Positions 7,663-15,467 of a stretch of 45,760 bases of DNA are shown in pieces. The stretch is taken from assembly GCA_024398475.1 (NCBI GenBank), contig JAKSJB010000017.1, positions 1 through 45,760 of the forward strand. Direction: 5' to 3'. The notes beneath the pieces were generated by a model that was not told where the DNA came from, did no database searches, and saw only the letters and a list, made by a program, of their open reading frames with translations. Made by a program: the position numbers and the translations under genes. Origin of the DNA: Bacteroidaceae bacterium. GTDB taxonomy: Bacteria; Bacteroidota; Bacteroidia; Bacteroidales; Bacteroidaceae. Every line of letters starts with the position of its first letter. Positions within the stretch are counted from its first letter, which is position 1.

Positions 7663-8478
7663 TTACTTCATGAGGTTGTCGCGGAGAACCTTGATGTCCT
7701 TGTTCATTTCACCAATCTGCTGCTTGAACTGCTCTGCTGTGATTGCATTGAGTTTGCCAAGTGGCTTGATTGATGTGCAAAGGCTTTCAAGTGAAGGATC
7801 GTATTCCTTGAGATTTTCCAATGCGTTCTGGAAGAGGATGATACGATATGTTACGTTGTCGGCTGCTTGGTCGTCGAAGCATTCGATGAACTTGTTGCTT
7901 GGGTCCTGAGAAATGATGTAGAGTTCTTCTACGAGGAATGCTGTTGTAGTGTCCCAGAAGAAATTGATTCGTCCGTTCTCGTCTTCTGCATTATAGAAAT
8001 CTTCAACCAATTGCTTGTGGTCAGTTCCATTGTCGTCATTTTCCTTGAACAACTTGAATGCTGGGTCGTCGATATCTACGATGAGTTTCTTGATTGCTGC
8101 ATCATATTCGTCTACAGGCATTCCGTATGCTTCTGCGATGATTTTGTCGGCACTGAGAACTGCTACTGCACGGTATTTCTGTGAGAGTGTTACGAGGTCG
8201 TTTGTAGATGCTGGATCGATGAGGTATTCTGGTTTTACCTGCTTCTCTTCTTCTGTGAGTTCGATGCGGCCTTCCTTCAATGCTGCGATGAATGGTGAGC
8301 GACCCATCTTTGCGAATTCGTTGGCAAGGCTGTCAACCTGTACCTTGATGTATGCCTCAATCTGCTGTTGCTCAAAAGTCTTTTCTGCTTCTTCAGTAGT
8401 TTCAGCCTTCTGTTGGTTTCCTGAGCATGATGCAAGCATTGCACTTGCTGCCAATGCTAAAATGAATAGTTTTTTCAT
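7663..8478 (-). CDS. Hypothetical lipoprotein
   Basis: The 271-residue product starts with a lipoprotein signal (hydrophobic stretch ending in LASC, Cys near position 18), followed by a Gln/Glu-rich, probably helical linker. I do not recognise a domain in the remainder. It is acidic, with predicted helices and no catalytic signature. It follows the large ABC transporter gene on the same strand after a 109-base gap, which may hold its own promoter. A periplasm-facing envelope location is inferred from the signal only. Confidence 0.75.
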   Translation of the reverse strand: MKKLFILALAASAMLASCSGNQQKAETTEEAEKTFEQQQIEAYIKVQVDSLANEFAKMGRSPFIAALKEGRIELTEEEKQVKPEYLIDPASTNDLVTLSQKYRAVAVLSADKIIAEAYGMPVDEYDAAIKKLIVDIDDPAFKLFKENDDNGTDHKQLVEDFYNAEDENGRINFFWDTTTAFLVEELYIISQDPSNKFIECFDDQAADNVTYRIILFQNALENLKEYDPSLESLCTSIKPLGKLNAITAEQFKQQIGEMNKDIKVLRDNLMK

Positions 8479-8587
8479 AATTGATAATGATTTTTAGATT
8501 GTGAATTATTTATTTAATTAGTTATATGATTCTTTCTTTGAGTTTCAAACTATGTGGCTTTGTTTCGTTGCCTTGTTTCTCGGTTGC

Positions 8588-11521
8588 TTAATTCCTCTCC
8601 TTTCTGACGAAACGTCCGGGGATGTCGAATAGCAGGCACAGGGAGACTATTATGCTCATTAGCAAGAGAACGGATATGTTGTACCATAGAGTCTTTATGT
8701 GTGTCTGTCCGATAATCTTCTCGCTGCTGTAGAACGGGGCGCGTCCGCATTTGCTCTGAGGTGCGAGATAGATGAATCCAGCATTTGGTACTATGTGGTT
8801 TTCTATTACCTTACAGGCTTCGGATGCCTGAGAATTGAGTACCAGGCTCTCTAACTGTAGGTTATAGTGATTGCGCTTGAGTTGTGTCAGGGCTTCCTTG
8901 CCTTGTTTGCGTATCAACTGCGACATATAGCGGTCAAGATTGAGTGTTGCCTTGTTGCTGCGTCTTGTGAGAATGTCATCGGCATTGTCGAAGTATTCTG
9001 ACAGGGAGTTATATGAGTAGTCTCCGTCGTATGGTTCTATTTCACAGATTTCTGCCAACAGTGGAATTGAGTTCTTTATCACACTCATGTGGTCGTTTAT
9101 TTCGTCTTGCAGTTCTGCTTTTGTTGCTTTCCCTGACTTGATCTTTTCGTCCTTGGAATTCATGGTCTCAAGTTGGGATTCCATTTCATTGAGATATACA
9201 TTCTCATAGAATTGTGTCGAATATCTCTCTCTGTCGGCTTCGAAGAAGTTTGCTTCGTAGTCGTTGTCGGAGAATGACGTCACGGCAAGTGCTTCGAATG
9301 CCCATCTGGATGGAATGATGTCGCCAAGAACCGGTACATTACCTGTAGTACTCTTTGGCGTGAGGTCTGAGAACTTGACTACAAGTCCGCACAATAGTAT
9401 CTGGGGTATTAGCAAAATCGGTATGGTGATGTATATCGCTACTACGCTGTTCATGCATTGAGAAAGCAATAAGCCTGTGAGTGCTGCAAGGAAGGCTGAT
9501 ACGAAGAGTATAATCCACCATGTGAAGAACTGTCCGTGTATGCCCATGATACTGTTGCCCACAACGATGAAGAGGAGTGTCTGGATAAGTGAGATGGCTG
9601 CCATGAAAAGAATCTTCGACCAGATATAACTCTTATATGAGAGATTAAGGAACTTCTCGCGCTTGAGTAGGGCTCTGTCCTTGATGATTTCTTCTGCACT
9701 TCCACTCATGCCGAGGAAGATGGCTACGATTACAGCCATGAAATAGTAGGATACGAGGTTGCTGTTGTCCATTATGCTGTAGCCTTCTATTGGAGCATAG
9801 CGTGTGAGTAGGGAACAGATGAGTGCGAGTGCCGGCGCCTCGAGCAGGGTGATGAGTATATACTGAAGGTTCGTAATCTTCGTCTTGAAGTTGCGGGCCA
9901 TAAATATACCTATCTGCTTGAATACGTTTGGACGGTGCTGGTCGGTCTTCGGCAGGGGTTCTTCCTTGTCTTCTGTCTTGTTGACATTCTTCAGATAGAG
10001 TTCATGCCATTCCTGAGGTGTTATCTTTCTCTTATCGGTGAACTCACCCTTGTCGTTCAATGTTTTCTCATCTATGATATTGAGTATGATTTCTGGGTTG
10101 ACGTTACCGCAGGCAGGACAGGTACTTATTTCTGCATCTGCATAGTTTGCGGTTCGCTTGAAGTAGGTAATGGCTTCAATCGGATTGCCGTCATAGATTG
10201 GGTAACCGCCTTTGTCGAGCAACCACAGACGGTCAAATAACTTGAATACGTCTGATGATGGTTGGTGGATATTGGCAACTATGAGTTTTCCTTTAAAGGT
10301 CTGTTCCTTCAGTAGGTTTACTACTATTTCAGTATCTGCTGATGAAAGTCCGGACGTTGGTTCGTCGAGGAAGAGTATCGCTGGTTCACGGATAAGTTCA
10401 AGTGCAATGTTCAGTCGCTTGCGCTGACCTCCGGAGATGTATTTGTTGATTGGTGAACCTACTTTCAGGTTGCGTGCTGCTTCAAGTCCGAGGTCTTTCA
10501 GTACTGACATTACCTTTGCGTCAAGTTCCTGCTCTGACATCCCGTCGAAGCAAAGTCTGGCTGTAAAGAACAGATTCTGATATACGGTCAGTTCTTCTAT
10601 GAGAAGGTCATCCTGAGGAACGAATCCAATCAATGCCTTGGCTTCCTGCTCGTTTATGTCGTGACCGTTTATGGTGATACTTCCTTTCTGTGGGTGCAAT
10701 GTCCCGTTCAATAATGACAGAAGTGTGGACTTTCCTACGCCGCTGCCACCCATTATGGCTACAAGTTCACCATTATTTAACCTGAAGGTGAAGTTGTGCA
10801 TACCATTGTCCCCGCCTGTATCGAAACGGAAGTCTATTTGGTTTCCCCTAAGCGTGATTTTCTGTTGATTGCTGTCTCTGTCTTCCAGGTATGGGGCTAT
10901 GACATTGACATAATACAAGGTTTTGTCCTTATGGCATTTCAGTACTCCGCTCTTTTTCCATATCTGGAACGCATTGGGACATACCGGTACGTCGTTCATC
11001 CGTACTTCGTTTTTGCCGGAATAGAAGAATAGTAGTTTGTTGAATTGCGGTATAAACAGTGTCTTGATGAATCCTCCTTCGCCATCATAAGGCATTGTCT
11101 TTACATTACTGGCTTCGGCATTGTCTGTGACAAATGCAATCAGGTCATTGAATAGGTCTTCATTGATCTGAAAATTATCTGCAACGCATTTGAATGTTTC
11201 CTTGTAGTCTGTTGTATGTCCTCCCGTACTGTAGATTTCCATAAGACGGAGAAGCATCAACACTTGTTCTTCTAATGATATTTTACCATGAAGCATGGAA
11301 CAGATATTCTGTACGGAAGACTCTGTGTCAAATCCTGGCATTTCTTCGTAGAAGTCTCTTAGGTTATTGTAGAAATCCAACGAAGAATCCAAGTCTCTCA
11401 CCCCAAAATGGTGTACGAGGTAGTTTGACAGAATCTTTTTTGACAGTTCCTTGTCTGTCTTACTTTGTGTAGTGAACAAAGCAAATAGATTCAATAGACT
11501 TGATAGGATAATATCGTTCAT
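8588..11521 (-). CDS. ABCG-like fused ABC transporter with N-terminal TerB-like region
   Basis: The product, 977 residues from the ATG at 11521, joins an ATPase and membrane domain in one chain. The first 150 or so residues are helical and acidic and resemble TerB-type tellurite-resistance domains. The ATPase follows, with Walker A GGSGVGKST, signature ISGGQRKRLNIALEL and Walker B ILFLDEPTSGLSS, the latter two in ABCG/White form. A CPACGNVNPE segment follows. The C-terminal half has an ABC-2 type membrane domain with about six hydrophobic segments and a large extracytoplasmic loop before the last one. A longer reading from 11578 is rejected because the promoter at 11550-11580 would start the message inside it. 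The substrate is unknown. Confidence 0.87.
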   Translation of the reverse strand: MNDIILSSLLNLFALFTTQSKTDKELSKKILSNYLVHHFGVRDLDSSLDFYNNLRDFYEEMPGFDTESSVQNICSMLHGKISLEEQVLMLLRLMEIYSTGGHTTDYKETFKCVADNFQINEDLFNDLIAFVTDNAEASNVKTMPYDGEGGFIKTLFIPQFNKLLFFYSGKNEVRMNDVPVCPNAFQIWKKSGVLKCHKDKTLYYVNVIAPYLEDRDSNQQKITLRGNQIDFRFDTGGDNGMHNFTFRLNNGELVAIMGGSGVGKSTLLSLLNGTLHPQKGSITINGHDINEQEAKALIGFVPQDDLLIEELTVYQNLFFTARLCFDGMSEQELDAKVMSVLKDLGLEAARNLKVGSPINKYISGGQRKRLNIALELIREPAILFLDEPTSGLSSADTEIVVNLLKEQTFKGKLIVANIHQPSSDVFKLFDRLWLLDKGGYPIYDGNPIEAITYFKRTANYADAEISTCPACGNVNPEIILNIIDEKTLNDKGEFTDKRKITPQEWHELYLKNVNKTEDKEEPLPKTDQHRPNVFKQIGIFMARNFKTKITNLQYILITLLEAPALALICSLLTRYAPIEGYSIMDNSNLVSYYFMAVIVAIFLGMSGSAEEIIKDRALLKREKFLNLSYKSYIWSKILFMAAISLIQTLLFIVVGNSIMGIHGQFFTWWIILFVSAFLAALTGLLLSQCMNSVVAIYITIPILLIPQILLCGLVVKFSDLTPKSTTGNVPVLGDIIPSRWAFEALAVTSFSDNDYEANFFEADRERYSTQFYENVYLNEMESQLETMNSKDEKIKSGKATKAELQDEINDHMSVIKNSIPLLAEICEIEPYDGDYSYNSLSEYFDNADDILTRRSNKATLNLDRYMSQLIRKQGKEALTQLKRNHYNLQLESLVLNSQASEACKVIENHIVPNAGFIYLAPQSKCGRAPFYSSEKIIGQTHIKTLWYNISVLLLMSIIVSLCLLFDIPGRFVRKERN

Positions 11522-11549
11522 GTATAGTTGGTAACTTGTATATTCTTTG

Positions 11550-11580
11550 CAAAAATAGACAAAATCAATGAAACACACAA
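11550..11580 (-). promoter_or_regulatory. Bacteroidetes-type promoter of the ABCG-like transporter
   Basis: On the minus strand this reads TTG (11578-11580), 20 bases, TATTTTTG (11550-11557). It sits about 30 bases before the ATG at 11521 and fixes the start choice. The whole 11522-11860 spacer (339 bases) holds this promoter and the divergent sigma-factor promoter; nothing else was recognised there. Confidence 0.75.
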
Positions 11581-11725
11581 GAATTTGCCGTTTTTTTCGA
11601 GATATTCTTAATTAATGTGCTTTTTTAGTATGTGAGAATTGTTTATCAAACCGAATATGTCGTATTTTATGCAGATATATTTCTTTCTATGAAAGAAGTT
11701 ATACAATATTCTGTGGCAACATTGT

Positions 11726-11756
11726 TTGTATATTTGCATATTCTTCTTTATCTTTG
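11726..11756 (+). promoter_or_regulatory. Bacteroidetes-type promoter of the ECF sigma factor gene
   Basis: TTG at 11726-11728, a 20-base spacer and TATCTTTG at 11749-11756 fit the housekeeping consensus. The leader to the ATG at 11861 is about 100 bases, long enough to carry regulation, although no structure was recognised. Confidence 0.72.
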
Positions 11757-11860
11757 CATATGGTTTGAAAAAATGTAAAAATTTATCAATCCTTTTTGTA
11801 GTTTTTACTGAATTACTGCGTCTAAAGGATAGACAAACAAAAAACATTACGACTATCAAA

Positions 11861-12349
11861 ATGGAACAGAACGAAGACAAGGCTTTTGCCAAACTTGTCC
11901 GTGAACAAAGAAGTACCATATATACGGTGTGCTATATGTTCTCGAAAGACGAAGATGAGGTTAATGACCTTTTCCAGGAAGTCCTGATAAATCTATGGAA
12001 TGGATTTGGGTCTTTCAGGGGCGAAAGTAACATCGGAACTTGGGTGTATCGTGTAGCACTCAATACGTGTATCACGATAGACAGAAAGAAAAAGATGTTC
12101 GGCAAGAAGGTAGAACTTGATATGAATATCAATTTGTTCGAGGATCGTGACAATGAGACAAAGCAGATAAAGCAACTCTATGAACGTATACATTCCTTGG
12201 GTCCTATAGACCGTGCAATTGTTCTCTTGTGGCTTGATAATCTGAGTTATGAGGAAATAGGTGAAATCATTGGTATTTCAACTAAGAACGTGTCTGTGAA
12301 ACTTTTTAGAATAAAGGAGCAGTTGAGACAGAGGAAGGTTGAGGATTGA
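11861..12349 (+). CDS. ECF-type RNA polymerase sigma factor
   Basis: The 162-residue product has sigma region 2 (DLFQEVLINLWNGFGSFRG, then GTWVYRVALN) and region 4 (LSYEEIGEIIGISTKNVSVK, a helix-turn-helix) and lacks regions 1 and 3, as in ECF sigma factors. It should direct RNA polymerase to a small regulon. The start is the ATG at 11861: an upstream in-frame extension would lie across its own promoter. The next gene, a small membrane protein 68 bases downstream on the same strand, stands where anti-sigma factors usually do. No adjacent SusC/SusD genes are present, so this is not an obvious polysaccharide-locus sigma factor. Confidence 0.9.
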   Translation: MEQNEDKAFAKLVREQRSTIYTVCYMFSKDEDEVNDLFQEVLINLWNGFGSFRGESNIGTWVYRVALNTCITIDRKKKMFGKKVELDMNINLFEDRDNETKQIKQLYERIHSLGPIDRAIVLLWLDNLSYEEIGEIIGISTKNVSVKLFRIKEQLRQRKVED

Positions 12350-12417
12350 TGGGCAACGATACTCAAAATCAATGGCTTTAGAAAAACTATAATAAGAATA
12401 ATAAAACGATTGGAAAT

Positions 12418-12987
12418 ATGGATGAAAATATTACTCTGGAAGACATGCGTCAGCAAATAAATCTACTTAAGGAGAAACTTGACAAGGAAAACATCGTGAA
12501 CGACAAGTTGCTGCGTGCCAGCATGCGTCAGCGACTGGGTGTAATACGTCGAAACCAGACTATAGAATATATCTGCGCATTGTATGTCATTTCTTTTGGT
12601 TCGGTGTACTTTAGGTTAATCGGCTGTTCATGGTGGTTTATAGGCGGTACTGTTGTCTTTATGATAGGATGTATGATTATGAACTATTTGATGCATAAGG
12701 AGTTTAACAAACAGAATCTGTATAATGATGATTTGCTGTCGGTGGCAAAGACAATGAGGCAGTTGAAACAGCGCTATTTTGACTATTTGTATGTGTCAGC
12801 GGCATTAGGCCTATTATGGTTCTTATGGCTTTTATATGAGTTTTACTCGTTAATGGATCATGAACAGTTCATATTTATGGCTGTTGCCTGTGCCGTAGGT
12901 CTTACAATTGGTTTGACAATTGGTATCGCAATGCTGATTAAGAACCGAAGGGCTTGTGATGATATTATTTCCCAGATTGAGCAGTAG
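12418..12987 (+). CDS. Membrane protein with N-terminal coiled coil, possible sigma-factor partner
   Basis: The 189-residue product begins with a charged helix likely to form a coiled coil (about residues 5-45), then two hydrophobic segments (about 50-92), a charged stretch and two more hydrophobic segments (about 120-170), giving four predicted membrane spans with the N-terminus probably cytoplasmic. No known anti-sigma domain (zinc-binding or FecR) is visible. Position directly behind an ECF sigma factor suggests it may hold that factor at the membrane; this is inference from context only. The function is otherwise unknown. Confidence 0.75.
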   Translation: MDENITLEDMRQQINLLKEKLDKENIVNDKLLRASMRQRLGVIRRNQTIEYICALYVISFGSVYFRLIGCSWWFIGGTVVFMIGCMIMNYLMHKEFNKQNLYNDDLLSVAKTMRQLKQRYFDYLYVSAALGLLWFLWLLYEFYSLMDHEQFIFMAVACAVGLTIGLTIGIAMLIKNRRACDDIISQIEQ

Positions 12988-13097
12988 TATTATACTAGTT
13001 TCGCTGGGCTCCGCTTTAGTAGAAAAGTGGTCTGGAAACAGTTGTAGGGTAGGTTATGATTAACGGATAATGAATTCAATGAATTAAGTAGCCATAC

Positions 13098-14105
13098 TTA
13101 ATCAGGCAGAGTACCGAAATTCCCATTCTGTAAATCTTTCAGCAACAATGCTTTGGTGAAAGGACTGGCGATTAATTCTTCTGTGGTAAGGTCGCATCTT
13201 CCACAGAGTGCAATGCAAGGAATGTTCCTTGCATTTGCTTTTTTGGCAATAATATAGGGTGCCTTCCCCATGAGAGTCTGTCGGTCCAGGCATCCTTCCC
13301 CCGTGATGACCAAATCAATATTATCCAATAGTGTATCGAACTTCTGCCATTTTAGGATGAGTTCAATACCTGAACACATTTCAGTATCGGCAATCGCGAG
13401 TAGTGCTGCACCTAATCCTCCGGCTGCACCTGCTCCTTGTCTGTCAATCAGACTTTTGCCTGTCAACTGTTCTAGGTATTGACCATATTTGAGGTTGCGT
13501 CTGTCCAATAATTCAATCATTTCGTCATCTGCACCTTTCTGTCGGGCAAAGGTGTATGCCGCTCCGTTTTTACCGCACAATGGATTACATACATCTGATG
13601 CAATTATGAGTTTTGCTGAAATTCCAAAATGGTTGTTGAACAAATCGGTATGAGAAATCAGGTATTCTATCATACCTCTGCCACAATCGTTTGTTGCACT
13701 TCCGCCAAGTCCGACAATAATTGTACTGCAACCATGTCTTAGGGCATCGTAAATCATCTCTCCTACCCCGAATGTTGTCGTAATCCAGGGATTACGCTCT
13801 TCTTCCTGCAGTAATAGTAGTCCTGATGACTGTGCCATTTCGATAATGGCTGTATCGTTGTCAGATATTAAATATTGAGCCTGTACTAAACGCATCAATG
13901 GGTCGTGAACTCTTATTGATACGAGTTCACCACCCAATGCATCATATGCTGCATCACAGAATCCTTCTCCTCCGTCGGAGATGTTTATTGCTGTGACGTG
14001 ATGCTGAATCAGTGTGTCAGCAACCAAGGTGGCAATTTCCCTGGAAGAAAATGTCCCCTTGAAGGAATCTGATGCAACAAGAATATTCAGTTGTCTGCCA
14101 GACAT
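13098..14105 (-). CDS. Glycerate kinase
   Basis: This 335-residue enzyme is of the GlxK/GarK type I family, which phosphorylates D-glycerate with ATP to a phosphoglycerate. Family signatures are visible: ASDSFKGTFSS near the start, SDGGEGF, the ATTFGVGE-like ITTTFGVGEMI, GLGGSATNDCGRGM, and DLVITGEGCLDRQT. It is the last gene of the ten-gene minus-strand run, 13 bases after rpiB, so it may be co-transcribed with a signalling cassette. It is somewhat shorter than the usual 370-380 residues. It converges with the membrane protein gene at 12987. Confidence 0.92.
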   Translation of the reverse strand: MSGRQLNILVASDSFKGTFSSREIATLVADTLIQHHVTAINISDGGEGFCDAAYDALGGELVSIRVHDPLMRLVQAQYLISDNDTAIIEMAQSSGLLLLQEEERNPWITTTFGVGEMIYDALRHGCSTIIVGLGGSATNDCGRGMIEYLISHTDLFNNHFGISAKLIIASDVCNPLCGKNGAAYTFARQKGADDEMIELLDRRNLKYGQYLEQLTGKSLIDRQGAGAAGGLGAALLAIADTEMCSGIELILKWQKFDTLLDNIDLVITGEGCLDRQTLMGKAPYIIAKKANARNIPCIALCGRCDLTTEELIASPFTKALLLKDLQNGNFGTLPD

Positions 14106-14118
14106 CTGTTACGGTCAA

Positions 14119-14559
14119 CTATTTCAGAGGAATGTCGTCAATACGCTGTTGGTGACGCCCACCTTCAAATTCTGTGGCAAAGAATTCATCAAGTATCTTT
14201 CTTGCCATATCGGTGTCAATGAAACGTCCTGGCATTACGAGTACGTTGGCATTGTTGTGCTGACGGATGAGATGTGCAATCTCTGGCTGCCAACAAAGTC
14301 CTGCACGTATGCTTTGATGCTTATTGAGTGTCATTGATATTCCTTCACCGCTTCCGCACATTGCAATACCTGGATATACTTCTCCGTTTTCTATACCTTG
14401 TGCCAGTGCATGTCCGTATGTGGCGTAGTTGCAGGATTCTTCGGTGTATGTTCCATAATCCTTATATGCATAGCCTTTTTCCTCTAGGTATTGCTTTACA
14501 AATTGCTTTAAAGGAAATGCAGCATGGTCGCTTGCAATTCCTACTGTCTGAATTTCCAT
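14119..14559 (-). CDS. rpiB: Ribose-5-phosphate isomerase B
   Basis: RpiB interconverts ribose 5-phosphate and ribulose 5-phosphate in the pentose phosphate pathway. The 146-residue product has the family's SDHAAFPLK near the start, the catalytic cysteine region GIAMCGSGEGISMTLNKH (canonically CGTGIG) and HNNANVLVMPGR. The CGSGEG form is a mild variant of the usual motif, and some relatives act on other pentose or hexose phosphates. It lies 27 bases after the STAS gene and 13 before glycerate kinase. Confidence 0.93.
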   Translation of the reverse strand: MEIQTVGIASDHAAFPLKQFVKQYLEEKGYAYKDYGTYTEESCNYATYGHALAQGIENGEVYPGIAMCGSGEGISMTLNKHQSIRAGLCWQPEIAHLIRQHNNANVLVMPGRFIDTDMARKILDEFFATEFEGGRHQQRIDDIPLK

Positions 14560-14586
14560 TGTGTTTGTCGTTTTGAGATGTCGTTA

Positions 14587-14889
14587 TTAGATGATTTTTA
14601 TGATGTTTGAGAAACCAGTAATATCGAATACTTCCTTTACCTGTGGCTTCATGTTTTTCATTACAAGTTGACCTTGGCGTGCAAGAACGCTTTTCTGAAG
14701 AATCAGAAACATACGCAGGCCTTGACTGCTTGTATATTCCATGTCTGTGCAGTCAATTTCGATATCTGGCTTTTCGCCTTCCATCAATGGTTGAATATCG
14801 TTTTGAAAATCACTCGCATTTGTCGTGTCAAGACGACCTTGAAGGGTTACTAAAGTCTTTGCTCCTTCGTTTTTGATTGTTACGTCCAT
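14587..14889 (-). CDS. STAS-domain anti-sigma factor antagonist
   Basis: The 100-residue product is a stand-alone STAS domain of the SpoIIAA/RsbV type. The segment YTSSQGLRMFL carries the conserved phosphorylatable serine, most likely Ser55. In partner switching, the unphosphorylated form binds the RsbW-like kinase encoded just upstream and frees its other partner; a SpoIIE-type phosphatase reactivates it. All three components are adjacent here. The downstream target is not visible: no sigma factor lies in the cluster. Confidence 0.9.
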   Translation of the reverse strand: MDVTIKNEGAKTLVTLQGRLDTTNASDFQNDIQPLMEGEKPDIEIDCTDMEYTSSQGLRMFLILQKSVLARQGQLVMKNMKPQVKEVFDITGFSNIIKII

Positions 14890-14946
14890 AATAGTTTATT
14901 TTTAGTTATTAAACATCTTGATTTGCTTTATTATTGAATGGGAAAA

Positions 14947-15345
14947 TTAAAGTTGTTTTTCCATAATGAGTATATTACATTTATTTTCAAATGTGTATGA
15001 TACTTTGTCCATTAGTTTCTTGCAGAGGAATATTCCGAGTCCGCCTATCTGTCGGTCTTCGGCAGATAACGTGATGTCGGGGTCATCCTGTTCCAATGGA
15101 TTGAATGGTACACCTTCATCGCGTAATGTAATAATCAGGAGGTTTGTCGGTGTCCTTTCTGTTTTTACAACTACGTAGCCTTCGCCTTCAGCATATGCAT
15201 ACTGCACGATGTTCTCTGCTGCTTCTTCTACTGAAAGTCTGATCTTGAAAAGCAATTCGTCATCATTTGGCATATCAGGCGATTGCATGATAGCTTCGAT
15301 AATCTCGGCTGTCTTGTCTTTGATTGGATCAAATCTCTTTTCCAT
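14947..15345 (-). CDS. RsbW-like anti-sigma regulatory kinase (HATPase_c)
   Basis: This 132-residue GHKL-type ATPase has the N box EEAAENIVQYAY with Asn45, the G1 box DEGVPFNP at 76-83 and the G2 box GGLGIFLCKK at 101-110. The fold and length fit the RsbW/SpoIIAB family, which phosphorylates a STAS protein and binds an alternative target. Its presumed substrate is encoded 57 bases downstream, and the opposing phosphatase 122 bases upstream. Whether it inhibits a sigma factor or another regulator cannot be told from sequence. Confidence 0.9.
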   Translation of the reverse strand: MEKRFDPIKDKTAEIIEAIMQSPDMPNDDELLFKIRLSVEEAAENIVQYAYAEGEGYVVVKTERTPTNLLIITLRDEGVPFNPLEQDDPDITLSAEDRQIGGLGIFLCKKLMDKVSYTFENKCNILIMEKQL

Positions 15346-15467
15346 AATACCATTTACTATTTGAGATTTACTATGAATTTAATTGATTGTTCGATTTATC
15401 CGTTATTGATAATGCTGACATTGTTTCCGTTATTCACGGGATATATGAGTTGTCATTCTTTTATAAC

